64,000 bases of DNA from positions 32,037,116 to 32,101,115 of the forward strand of contig NC_084890.1 of the NCBI RefSeq assembly GCF_958979055.1, written 5' to 3'. Numbering within the stretch: the first letter of the stretch is position 1; each line of letters begins with the position of its first letter. Source of the stretch: Alnus glutinosa. Lineage: Eukaryota > Streptophyta > Magnoliopsida > Fagales > Betulaceae. Below, one piece after another: positions 11,685-22,114 of the stretch. The position numbers were made by a program, and so were the translations under genes. The notes under the pieces are model-generated. The model saw only the letters and a program-made list of their open reading frames with translations, searched no databases and had not been told where the DNA came from.

Positions 11685-12201
11685 AAAAACAAATCAAAAA
11701 AAATTTAAAAAAAAAAAAAACGAAAAAAAGAATTTTTAAAAATGAAAAAGATTTTTAAAAAAAAAATATATTTACACTCAAACGAGTCATATTTCTAAAT
11801 ATATTTACATATATAAAAATAAATTGAAATTAAATTTTTTAGTTACATACTAATTTAGCACGTCACTAAATTAGAAACGTGCAAAATTTAGCCACATCAC
11901 TGATTACTTAATTAATAATATAATTATTTAAATAAAAAACAATTAGTGACATGCTAAATTTGGCACGTCAATAATGCTTTTGAAAATTTTCCCATGTGCC
12001 ACACCCCAAAATTTTTCTCACTCTGCGCATTTTTTCCAATCAGCGGAATACAATTATGCGGTTTTTTTTTTCCCTTTTTAAAACACGTCTCTGTCTCTCG
12101 CACTCTCTGTCACTCTAACTCTCTCTCTTTCTCTCTCTCACAGACACAGACAAAAAGAGAAGAAAGAAGCAGAGGAAGACGAAGAGGAAGAGGAAGAAGG
12201 A

Positions 12202-12329
12202 ATGGAGGACATGAAGAAGAGAAAGCTGGTAGAAGCATCGGGTGACAGAGAGACATTATCAGAAGAAGAGATGTGTTTGCTGCTTGACCCTCTCCCTAAG
12301 CCCCAGCTTGTCCATCTTCTTTCTAAAGT
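12202..12329 (+). pseudogene. Captured first exon resembling UBP1-associated protein 2C (RNA-binding)
   Basis: An ATG opens the frame MEDMKKRKLVEASGD, then LSEEEMCLLLDPLPKPQLVHLLSK, which ends at a GTATGTTT donor-like site. The N-terminal MKKRK and the LLDPL.KPQLV.LLSK segment match what I know of the start of plant UBA2C-type proteins, which carry two RRM domains further on. A pyrimidine-rich leader (12070-12140) looks like the 5' UTR of the same gene. No RRM follows within the element, so this is a gene fragment carried by the CACTA transposon. It could only make a short peptide unless spliced to host exons. Confidence 0.6.
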
Positions 12330-12984
12330 GTATGTTTCTTTTATCCCAATCCCACTCTTTTTCACTCTTTACCTAGTGATTCTTATGGGTTTTTGTCTTT
12401 TGGGTTTTGTCTCCAATTCCCTTGCCCTACGTTTTCTAGCCTTGAAATATGAAAAAGAGAATAAGATTTTTTGGTTTGTTATGATTTATTTTTCAATTAT
12501 CAATTCCTAGCAAAGTGGTTCTCTCTCATCATTTACTATTTTTCATTTAGGTTTTGTTCTTTCATCAGCATAAAATGATAAACAATTTGGTCTGCTAAAC
12601 CAATTATTTGATGATGGGAAAAGATAACCCATGAATGTAGCGGGCAAAATTTGCAATATCAACATGACAAAAATTAGTTCTAATAATTTCTTTAGTGGAA
12701 GGGAAAGAATAGGATAAAAGACACAAAACGCAGCAGATTGCAAAGTCTACTGAATGCTATACATAGAGCAACAGACCATATTTACAAACAGCCTTGCTAT
12801 CACAAATGACAAAGAAAACTAAACTCCCAATAAAGTAAGCATTATATGATCAATAAAATATTCAAAAGCAGGAAGATAGGACAAATCAAAGAGTGAAAAG
12901 AACAACTATGAATAAGTTTGTCTCATAAGCAATTTGTCGACGTCCGGCACTGGGCAGAGCTTCATCTGCCAGTTCAATAAAAGT
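12330..12984. other. CACTA interior without recognisable gene
   Basis: This is sequence between the captured exon and the right subterminal repeats. It may be intron or flank brought along with the captured exon. No coding similarity or RNA gene was recognised. Confidence 0.4.
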
Positions 12985-13116
12985 AAATAGTAACATGGTG
13001 ACAATTTCCATGTTACTAAAATTATTTTAGTAACGGAGGGTTTAGTAACCTAAGCAACACGTTACTAAATTAAGATTACTAAAGTTAGGTTACTAAAATC
13101 TAAACTTTTTGTAATG

Positions 13117-14110
13117 TCTACTTATTGACATTTTCTTCGAACATATTGATGATCACTTTATACTTCTATTGAAAACTTAATCTGGATGAGCTCTTATTGA
13201 GATCTCGAGCTTTATAAATTAATGGCTACAATAAAAGTAAATAAGGAAAAGTTCACAAAATCCCGCCACGTGGTTTGAACTAACCTTCTCAAAGTTCAAA
13301 AACTTTCAATTTAGGCCGATGAGAAACTCTTTAAAATTAACTGCATTGAGTTTATTTAGAGGGATATGAAGGGTTCTAATGTTTAATTTCTGTAGAGTCT
13401 TACTGAGTTGATAACTTTTCAACCACATGGTTGGTGGAACTAGAGAGTTTTTGATATTGATAATGGAAAAGACGTAGTTGGTTTTAGCGAAGAAATGAAT
13501 AAAATATTTAGAGAGATTGCTCTCCAAGTTCGTAGCTTCCATTAAGCTGGTGTTTACTGTGGAGATGTGTTCAACACTGTATAGATTGACCCTTACAACC
13601 TTAGAGTATGTTTTCCATTTTTCCCTGCAAAAAACCACCGATTCCGAGAATGAGTAAAGTGCGATACCTTTCATTTTAGGTATTCGGTGACCGTTACCAT
13701 GAGAGACTTGAATGCCAATGTCATTTTACCGTTTAATTTTAGGTTGTTTATTTTAGATGATATGATAAAAGCATATAAAAAATTTTGTCATCTCAAGGGA
13801 AGTGTTGATTAATATTATTTACAAGAATAAAATATTATTTAATTTTTTAATTTTCTTATATATCTTGGTGTGACATGAAATTTATGAAGGATTCAAGAAT
13901 CTTAACTCACATGTATAGGATTCACATGTCATCCTCATTGTACGATTTGGCAAAGAAGGAAAAACTCTTTGGTTAGTAATGGCTTCAAGGGGAGAAAAAT
14001 GCAAGTGAAGGGATTTGAAAAAATTGCTAAGTCTAATCTATCATAAAATAGCTTAATTTGTCAAATACATTATTGAGTAATACATTGAATAGTAAAATGA
14101 CATGTCAATA
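13117..14110 (+). pseudogene. Relic unit 1, kinase-like part, downstream of the CACTA insertion
   Basis: This continues the unit begun at 9390. It is closely similar over its whole length to 15324-16340. Around 13480-13640 it encodes FSEEMNKIFREIALQVRSFH, then a stop (TAA) where the other copy has CGA, and CGDVFNT. The HxxGxxxGD-like string resembles a protein-kinase catalytic loop. The similarity is weak and the family is uncertain. Stops interrupt all frames. Confidence 0.45.
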
Positions 14111-14690
14111 CTATTTTTAGTAATGTTTGTTCATTTACATACTTTATTATAGTTCCATATATTTAAAAATACAATTTCACTTATTACAATTTTACCGTGC
14201 CAATTGTTACAATTGTTACCGTGCCAATTGTTACCGTGGCAATTGTTACAATTTTAATACTCCTAAAATGCCACTTGTGACGATTTTAGGCATCCTAAAT
14301 TTCCTTTTTCAAGATAGGAATGGTTGGTAGTATTTTCGAATTTGAATTATTTTGCAATCGAATTTATTCTACTTATATTGATTATGTTTCCATTGTACTT
14401 ATTCTTGACATGGCTCTTAAAATCTACTTATTTACATTTTCTTGGAACATGTTGATGATCACTTTGTACTGGTATTGATAACTTAATTTGGATGAGCTCT
14501 TATTGAGATCTCGAGCTTTATAAATTAATGGCACAATAAAATTAAATAGGGAAAACTTCACAAAATCCTCCTGAGCTTTTACGCGATTTGAACTAATCTT
14601 TAAAAGTTCAAAAACTTTCAATTTAGGCAGATCAGAAACTCTTTAAAATTAATTGTATTGAATTCATTAGGAGGGATACTAAGGGTTTTG
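14111..14690. repeat. Relic unit 2 (linker portion only)
   Basis: This is a third, partial copy of the relic unit. It aligns with 15060-15600 and with 9690-9933 plus 13117-13375. It carries the uninterrupted CACTA target site (CTCTTAAAATCTACTTATTT at 14411). It contains a small local triplication of CCGTGCCAATTGTTA near 14190-14245. No coding content was recognised. Confidence 0.7.
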
Positions 14691-14810
14691 ATGCCGTTAC
14701 TCGGAGAAGAACGTCATGTTTGCTTCTTAAAGTACTCGGTACTTTCTATAGGCAGAAGGTCTCTAAAAGACTTATGCAAAAGTAAAGCATTTTTCAATCT
14801 TCTTTTTATC

Positions 14811-15035
14811 AAACCCGAATGCCAATTGGAAAGGGAAGGAGAATGCAATATGTTTCACATTTCTATTCTATATCGGCAAGAGAGTATATTCAAACTAATA
14901 CATGATATGGGCATTTTCAAGGATATGATTGCAACCATTTGTGACCAAAATGCGATAAACATGCTACACTTGGTTAGAGAATTGGCTCATGTAGATAGAC
15001 TAAATTTTGTATCAAAAGCAGACCTTCAAATGTAA
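14811..15035 (+). pseudogene. Ankyrin-repeat (ITN1/ACD6-like) gene fragment, unit 3
   Basis: The frame encodes CNMFHISILYRQESIFKLI, then DMGIFKDMIATI and NMLHLVRELAHVDRLNFVS, ending ADLQM. It matches the last ankyrin repeats before the PGG/transmembrane part of plant ITN1-like membrane ankyrin proteins, which act in salt and defence responses. The downstream PGG domain and membrane helices are missing. The stretch upstream of about 14811 is open but not recognisably ankyrin. It is a fragment of a once larger gene, repeated in decayed form at 9390-9650. Confidence 0.65.
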
Positions 15036-16370
15036 CTGGATTTATAATGGTTTAAGGTGTGTTAATATTATTCCAACTTCCTTTATTCTAGTTCCATATA
15101 TTCAAAATTATATTTTCACTTATTACAATTTTACTAGACCAATCGTTACAATTTTAACACTCCTAAAATGCCACTTGTCAAGATTTTAAGCATCCTAAGT
15201 TATCTTTTTCAAGGTAGGAATGGTTGGTAGTGTTTCCAAATTCGAATTATTTTGCTATCGAATTTATACGAATTCTATTAATTATGTCTGCATTGTACTT
15301 ATTCTTAACATGGCTCTTAAAATCTACTTATTGACATTTTCTTGGAGCATGTTGATGATCACTTTGTACTTCTATTGAGAACTTAATTTGGATGAGCTCT
15401 TATTGAGATCTCGAGCTTTATAAATTAATGGCTACAATAAAAGTAAATAGGAAAAAGTTCACAAAATCCCATTGAACTTCCACGTGGTTTGAACTAACCT
15501 TCTCAAAGTTCAAGAACTTTCAATTTTAGGCTGATGAGAAACTCTTTGAAATTAACTGTCTTGAGTTCATTTAGAGGTATATGGAGGGTTCTAGTGTTTA
15601 ATTTCTGTAGAGTTTTTTTGAATTGATGACTTTTCAACCACATGGTTGGTGGAACTGGAGAGTTTTTGAGATTAATAATGGAAAAGATGTAGTTGGTTTT
15701 AGCGAAGAAATGAATAAAATATTTAGAGAGATCGCCCTCCAAGTTCGAAGCTTCCATCGAGCTGGTGTTTACTGTGGAGATGTGTGCAATACTGTACAGA
15801 TTGACCCCTACAACATTAAAGTATGTTTTCCATTTTTACCTGCAAAAGACCACCGATTCCGAGAATGAGTAAGGTGTGATACCCTTCATTTTAGGTATAT
15901 GGTGACCGTTGACATGAGAGACTTGAATGCCGATGCCATTTTACCTTTTGATTTTAGGTTGTTTATTTTAGATGAGAGAATAAAAAAAGCATATAAAAAA
16001 TTTTGTCATCTCAAGGGAAGTAGGTGTTAATTAATATTATTTATAATAATAAAACTGTATTTAATTTTTTAATTTTCTTATCTTGGTGTGACATGAAATT
16101 TATGAAGGCTTCAAGAATCTTAACTCACATGTATATGATTCACATGTCATCCTCATTGTAGGATTTGGCAAATGAGGAAAAACTCTTTGATCAGTAATGG
16201 CTTCAAGGGGAGAAAAATGCGAGTAAAGGGATATGAAAAAATTGCTAAGTCTAATCTATCAAAAAATAGCTTAATTTGTCACATTCATTATCGAGTAATA
16301 CATCGGACCAAAAATCAGATGTATCATGAGAGAACCAAACAGATGTTAACTAACCAGTTCTAGTTTTCAA
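15036..16370 (+). pseudogene. Relic unit 3, linker and kinase-like part
   Basis: This is the fullest copy of the relic. The first ~450 bp is linker with the intact CACTA empty site at about 15311. At 15690-15830 it encodes FSEEMNKIFREIALQVRSFH, then AGVYCGDVCNTVQIDPYNIKV, reminiscent of a kinase catalytic loop (HxxGxxxGD). A second frame at about 15894-16015 reads MVTVDMRDLNADAILPFDFR. Introns, frameshifts or both separate the pieces. The host family was not identified with confidence. Confidence 0.45.
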
Positions 16371-16553
16371 GTTCAAGCATTGCTTGGACTTAATTGGAGT
16401 TTGTATCTTGTGATTACGTACCCTTAGGGCTGTTGGAGGAGACATTGTGAGAAGATTTGCATTAAATGCTTAATGAAATTCTAGTCAAGGTAGAGATTTG
16501 TCGTGTCTGATCAAGTCACACCGTGAGCCAGCTTTTGTCTTTTCTTCTCCTAG

Positions 16554-16562
16554 TAGAAGTTA
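16554..16562. repeat. MULE target-site duplication, left
   Basis: The nine bases TAGAAGTTA directly before the left terminal inverted repeat are repeated exactly at 23412-23420. Nine-base duplications are the hallmark of Mutator-like transposition. Confidence 0.93.
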
Positions 16563-16925
16563 GAGATATGTTTGTTGCACTTCAACTGTACATCAGTTGT
16601 ACACCAAATCTGACGTGGACCACTAATTTTTTTTTTTTTTTTTTTTTAAAAAAAAATCACTAAATCGCTGAAGAGGGAAATGAAAACTCATTTCCCCCCT
16701 TCCAGCGTATTATTGACGCTCTCTCTCTCTCTCTCTCTCTGGCTGGCCGGCCGTCATTCACCGGCGCCGACCAACCCCTCTCTCGATCTCCGGCGATTTC
16801 TGCTCCCCCTTCGATCTCTCTCTCTCTCTCCCCTTCATCTGGCTTTTTTCCCCCATTTTCCGGCGTGCTCTCCCTTTCTCCGGCGATTCTTCTCGTTTTC
16901 CGGGGTGCTAGCTCTTCTCCGGCGT
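16563..16925 (+). repeat. MULE left terminal inverted repeat
   Basis: The 363-bp repeat begins GAGATATGTTTGTTGCAC and ends near CTAGCTCTTCTCCGGCGT. It is the reverse complement of 23109-23411, apart from a longer CCGGCG-rich stretch here and a shorter (TC)n tract. It contains ACCAAATCTGACGTGGACCAC and a T-run/A-run junction. By analogy with other MULEs it may serve as a promoter. Confidence 0.9.
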
Positions 16926-17755
16926 AAAAGGTACTCTCCAGCGTCCGGATCGGTGAGTCCGAGCCCCACGGGCTTTCAAGTTTGGGTTATCTCTGAGTTT
17001 TTCGCTTGAATCGGTGAGTTCCATTATCCGAGTCTCCGCTCCGAGTTTTTCTGGATTTTGAATGTCTGATTTGCTTCAGTCAATTTTTAAATCTCTGCGC
17101 TTTTTTTTTTTTTTTCTAATGAAATCTGCCTGGCTGCCTTGTGCTTTGGAAGGCAGGTTATGCTTTGGAAGACTGCTTTGTGGCTTTTTGTTGTTGAGTG
17201 TGATGCAGAAGAACATGTTGTAGCAGCCGAGAATTATGGAGGTCAAGATAAAATGCCTTATGAATTTGAATTGAAAATACAAATATAATGGAATCTCTGG
17301 AATATAATGGAATGTAGATGATGTACTTGAATTTGTAACTTGTAGTTTCTATTTTTTTTTTTTTTGAACAAGCATTTCAAACATTCATTCTCTGATGTTT
17401 ATGTTGAGGAATGGTTGAATTGTACTTGGCTACTTGGTTCTTGGAGAAATAGATGGAATGGTCGAATGTTTAGGTTCTACTACTAGTTGCTTTGTTCCTC
17501 TTTTCTGTTCTAGCTGCTTGTTTTGTTTTGGGCAGTTTGAAGACGGTTTTGGTTTTTGTATCGTTGGTTGCTGTGTTTTGTCCTGAAGCAGGGGATGTGT
17601 TGTTGCTGGTTTCCAGTACAAATTTTGCTTTGTGTTGTTTCAGGTTGAGTGTATTTTTCTTTTTGTTTTGGCCGTTCATAAAAAAAGAAGAGAAAAGAAA
17701 TTGTTGTGTGACTGACTATTATATTGGACAGATGAACCGATTGTGTTGTTCATGT
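16926..17755. other. MULE interior, no gene recognised
   Basis: GC-rich near the TIR, then AT-rich. A donor-like CG|GTGAGTTCC at about 17010 could begin an intron of a plus-strand transcript started in the left TIR. No protein similarity was seen. Confidence 0.4.
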
Positions 17756-17841
17756 TCGTTTTGGGTATCAAATTTTCTGGGTTTGGAGAACTAAAATTTC
17801 GTTTTGGGTATCAAATTTCTTGAGTTTGGAGAACTAAAATT
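17756..17841. repeat. Tandem duplication of a 43-bp unit
   Basis: Two adjacent 43-bp copies (17756-17798 and 17799-17841) begin TCGTTTTGGGTATCAAATTT and end GGAGAACTAAAATT. They differ at about three positions. Confidence 0.9.
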
Positions 17842-17868
17842 ATATAAGGCAGAGGAGAAACATTTGAA

Positions 17869-17918
17869 GTTTTTCTGGATCTCTTCATATACATGTATAT
17901 GAAGAGATCCAGAAAAAC
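17869..17918. repeat. Perfect 50-bp palindrome
   Basis: The left arm starts GTTTTTCTGGATCTCTTC and the right arm is its exact reverse complement, meeting at ATACATGTAT with no spacer. A perfect 25-bp-arm palindrome is very unlikely by chance. It could form a cruciform in DNA or a hairpin in RNA. Confidence 0.95.
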
Positions 17919-17936
17919 ATACACACAATCCCTCAT

Positions 17937-17974
17937 TAAAAATCGTCCTGCTGCTCCCAGCAGGACGATTTTTA
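17937..17974. repeat. Hairpin with 17-bp arms and 4-base loop
   Basis: The left arm TAAAAATCGTCCTGCTG is followed by CTCC and the exact reverse complement. It lies 18 bp after the 50-bp palindrome and ends with a T-rich right arm, resembling an inverted-repeat footprint at the junction with the captured malectin fragment. Confidence 0.93.
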
Positions 17975-18014
17975 TTGGTTGGGTGGAGGCGTAATCCCTC
18001 ATGCGCCATCTTTC

Positions 18015-18326
18015 ACGCCCACATACACACAGATATCAGATTACACAGCACCAGATGATATCTATCAGACTGCTGTGTCAATGGGTCCAAACACAACCAA
18101 GAACCTGCATTCTAATTTGACTTTGAAATTACCTGTTGATCCAGGATTCTATTATCTAGTGAGGCTCCATTTCTGCGAAATAGTGTTCCCGATAACGAAA
18201 CCAAGCCAAAGGGTATTCAAAATCTATATAGACAATAAGATAGCAGAGGAATGGGCTGATGTAATTATGTGGACCCAAAGGAATGAGACGCCTGTGTACA
18301 AGGACTATGTAGTAGAGATCCAAAAC
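18015..18326 (+). pseudogene. Captured malectin-like domain fragment of a CrRLK1L receptor kinase (FERONIA/THESEUS type)
   Basis: The frame encodes DYTAPDDIYQTAVSMG, then LPVDPGFYYLVRLHFCEI, RVFKIYIDNKIAEEWADVI and TPVYKDYVVEI. This matches the second malectin-like module of CrRLK1L cell-surface receptors: YTAPxDVYxTAxxMG, then a hydrophobic YLVRLHFCE block, then PVYxDYVV. There is no signal peptide, transmembrane helix or kinase. The frame lacks an upstream ATG at the domain start (first ATG within SMGPN) and closes at 18374. It is a host gene fragment carried by the MULE, oriented away from the left TIR and possibly transcribed from it. Confidence 0.78.
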
Positions 18327-18927
18327 AAGCGTAATCTTTTCAGTCGGCCTAAAAAAATTAACCACAAGAAATAAACTCCAATTTCATACTCCCCTTCTCA
18401 TTTTACGGTAATTCAAACAACAACAAAAACCCCATAATTTCAATTGACATTCCAACAATCCAGCTAAGAGAAGCTAGCAACTACCAAAAAATCACATAAA
18501 CTTGTTTTTCCCCCTAATCGGCTACAAATGTTTTCTCCTAAAAATGGACGAACCAATTAATCAATACAAAAAGGAAGAAAACTCCATAAAACCCACAGTC
18601 AAGACCCACGAAAATCCACAAAGAAAACCCAAGCTTCAATAAGTGATGTTATAGTTATAACCAATTATACAAATAACATAAGAGAAAGTAGATTTAACGT
18701 AGCAGAATCATAAACAAATGTTCATCTTCCAGAGGCAATTTAATGCACATGAAATTATGGTAGTTCCCCATCGCTACTACTGAAAAGAAAAGATGGGAAT
18801 ATAAAGCAACAAAGCCAAAGAGAGCAAAGACGACAAAGCAAAACTAGTGAACACCATGCAACTCAACCTATCAACCCTCATCAACCATACCCAAAGAGAG
18901 CAAAGACTTCAAAAATACCATTAACTA
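18327..18927. other. MULE interior between the two captured fragments
   Basis: Nothing recognised. On the minus strand this is downstream of the transposase/EDC4 stop codon and would contain its 3' UTR. Confidence 0.4.
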
Positions 18928-21900
18928 CTACATTCCCAACGTGGAAGTAATGACTTGAATCAGAAGACAGATACTTGAGCGCTCAGGAACGGTAATTCTG
19001 GGCAGGATACTTTGATGGTTGACCATATTATATATTTCATTGAAGATGGGCCGCACATGCAATGCAATCGTCGGGTCAGTTGGGATTATGACATTAGCAA
19101 CGTCTGTCATCCAAGCAACAATTTGGGCTGGGTTGTAATTAATACAATAGGATAATTGCCACAACAAGTGGAGCAATACTACTTGACTCAAAGGGACTGG
19201 ATCTACAGTCAAGACCCACCGTAGATCAACCTGAAAACATCAACCACATCAACCTCAATAAACATAGTTCTAAAAAAAATGAATTTCGGTAACTAAGACA
19301 ATATAGTCACGTCATTCTAAAAATTGTTAGATTAGACGACTTTACTTGGGAGCATAGCCAGTTCACAATTGACACATCACATCTTTGTAGGGCTGTAGTG
19401 AAAGCCTCTTCGTACTTGTGTTGGTGAATCAATATGGATAACCCATGTCTTGGATCAACCGGCAAATTCACCTAATGCACACATAAGAAAGGTTCCATGA
19501 AATTCCAACATAGAAACCACATAAATGGAATGAAATGCCAACATAACGAAATAAAAAATACACGTAAAGTATACTTGAGAAACAATAGAATCATGATGAC
19601 CACCCAATGTTTGAGGCACTGTCGATGCTGAAGCGATAGAAGCCTGCATACACACACTAAATAAGTACAAAAAATATCAAATAATTATCAACTATCAACT
19701 ATCACCTGAGTATGAATTATATGGTCGTGAGCTGCAGAAGGCAATGGAGTTTGACATGTATTGTCTTCATCTTCCGTTGCTTTGGAGGCCTACACGAGTA
19801 AAATGGTTGTCTATGAGGGGAAGTGCACATGTTTTCAAGAGAAGGGGAAAAAAAATGTAGCAACCTGATTCCTTTGTCTCTTCTGTTTGGCATTGTTGTC
19901 TGTTGGTGGCTTTGTTAATACTTTGGATTTCTTGGCTACTTTTTCTATAACAGGCACCTTTCTCAATTTTGGTGGCTTCCCTTTACATTTAACCTTAGTA
20001 GGACTAAGCACCTGATTATTTTGCAACGCCACATCATCATTACTTTTAACGACTTCATTACAGCTAGAAGATGCAACAGCAGCTGAAATGCGATGGGAAG
20101 AATGACTTGGCGCAAGGTTTAATTCACGAAATTTCTCCTTCAACATATCAATATTTTTCATCACATCCATGCAACGTTCCACTTTTACTGCTGTGAGCGA
20201 TAGTAATTCCTCCAAATTATTTCTAATTTTGTCATGTAGTTGGGCATTAGGATTATCACCAATAGCATCAAAACTACTTTTAATCATAGAATACTCTCGC
20301 TTTATATCCTTTCTCCATCTGTCAAGAACATATCTTGATGGCAACGCTGTCACTTTCTTTGTCATTAACACAGAAATAGAATGAGTGCATAAGATGCCTC
20401 TTAATTCGAACAATGCACATGTGCACTTCACATCCAATTCATCTTCATTCAAGTAAACAAGAAATGTTTTTTCTATCGTGCGGCTTCCAACAACGACACC
20501 GTAGTCAATAACTTCATAGGTAGAAATCGCGCCTTCACTTTTAAGATGAGAGTTATTACAAGTCATAACTTTCCCAAACTGCTCATGAACTTCTTTGAAC
20601 TTTGCATTTGTGTAAACATCTTGAAACTGCTTCTCCAAAAGGAGTGGGCTTATACATGGGATCGTGCGATTAAAAAAATCGAAATCAGCACGTGTTTCAT
20701 TCTCGACCATTCTTCTTAAAGCAATATCAAATTGATCAACAAATTCTTTCAATGTGGTCTGTGAGTGCACATAACCATCAAAAAATGCATTCATGCTTTC
20801 ACTTCGCGGTGTGGTATTCATTCCCGCCCAAAATGTATCTTTCATGTATGCCGGCACCCAAAATGTTCTCTCACTATATAACCCACGTAGCCATGCATTA
20901 TCATGAAGATCATAGCTCTCCAATAGATTTTTCCAATTTTTCTCGTATTCTTCAATTGTTTGAGAATCATACAAACAAGATTGCAGGGCACTCTTAATCC
21001 CATCAAAATTAGCATGTGCTCCAAATTTTTCAGGGAGTTTTCTCATAATGTGCCATAGACAATATCTATGTCGAGTCTCAGGGAAAACTATTGCGATTGC
21101 ATTTTTCATAGCCCTATCCTGATCTGTTATAATTGCTCTTGGGGCTCGGCCGTTCATGCACCCCAACCAAGATTTAAACAACCACACAAATGTGTCTGTA
21201 TCCTCGCTTGATATTAGTCCTGCCCCTAACAGTATCGACTGACCATGATGATTCACTCCTACAAAAGGAGCAAATGGCATGTCATATCTATTGGTCAAGT
21301 ACGTCGTGTCAAATGTAATAACATCACCGAAGAATTCATAAGCTGACCTACTCCGTGCATCAGCCCAAAAAACATTTCGCAACCTAGAATCATCATCCAT
21401 CTCCATCATAAAATAGAAGCCACTATTTTGCTTTTGCATTCTACTGAAATAATCACAAAGTGCCTGGCCACCTCCTTTACCAAGTCGAAGCTCTCTTGCC
21501 TTGTTAATATAATTTCGGCAATCTCTCTCTCCAAAGGGAAGATTCTCAAACCCCCCACTTTCAACAACCAATGATTCAAAATTCTTACTTGTACGTATTC
21601 CTGCTCTATCATTTAGATCAAGCCTTCTTTTCGCAGCATCATTTATTTTCTTATTGCATTTAAAAAATCTTGCTTTGCCTGGGCTTAACGAATGATTATG
21701 CTTCAGCTCAACTTTACTAAAAAACCACGTTCCATCAGCACATAAAGTGGCACAAACCCTGGCACTACACCCTGTTCTTTTAGTTGCTGGAGTTGGCTTC
21801 GCAACATCACTTTTTCTAGTTCGATCTGGGGCTCCACGAGTACATATAAGGATTGCATATGTTTTTTTATCAGCTTTTTTTCTCGAGCTTCGTTGTATCA

Positions 21901-22114
21901 CACCAAAACCAGCTTGCTTAGCATAGATCCTATAATATGAGCAAACTTCTTCTATTGAACTAAATGTCATTAATTCCTTCGGTTCTTCAACTTTTTCATC
22001 ATCCCTTAACATCGTGTGTAGTACTACATTTTCTTTCTCATCATTCAACTCTTCATCCGAAATAAACGTCACGGAGTCCTTCGGTTCTTCAACATTTTCA
22101 TCATCCTTTAACAT
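18928..22114 (-). CDS. FAR1-type MULE transposase, predicted in-frame fusion to a VARICOSE/EDC4 C-terminal domain
   Basis: Predicted exons (minus strand): 22114-19865, 19789-19706, 19643-19575, 19471-19346 and 19230-18928. All junctions are GT-AG and phase 0, giving 943 residues. Exon 1 is a MULE transposase: FAR1 DNA-binding domain at about residues 50-145, transposase core with DDE candidates D269 (ITFDTTY), D331 (ITDQD) and E439 (RSESMN), and a SWIM finger with C564, C566, C576 and H578. Without splicing, exon 1 reads through to a stop at 19835 (759 residues). The last two exons match the C-terminal helical domain of the decapping scaffold VARICOSE/EDC4: [49 protein letters not shown]. The start chosen is the first ATG of the open frame. 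That frame continues upstream to an acceptor at about 22192 without another ATG, so a 5' exon may exist. The fusion is inferred from splice sites and phase; the exon-1 frame is directly seen. Confidence 0.78.

Larger units (their letters stand above)
9934..13116. mobile_element. Non-autonomous CACTA (EnSpm) transposon with captured gene fragment
   Basis: The left end is CACTACAAAAAATTTTGG and the right end, read inward on the other strand, is CATTACAAAAAGTTTAG, the CACTA-type terminus with one changed base. A 3-bp target duplication TCT flanks it (9931-9933 and 13117-13119), as expected for this superfamily. Subterminal regions are packed with short repeats of TTAGTAACGTGCAAAATT in both orientations. 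The empty site survives twice nearby: CTCTTAAAATCTACTTATT occurs uninterrupted at about 14411 and 15311. No transposase is present. The interior holds a GATCGATC-rich repeat block and a probable UBA2C-like first exon. Confidence 0.9.

Noticed and set aside
16680-17009. 109-codon frame in the left MULE TIR (matching one at 23086-23304)
   Set aside because: It is produced by the (TC)n tract and the CCGGCG-rich TIR; the two versions are inverted copies of terminal repeat DNA.
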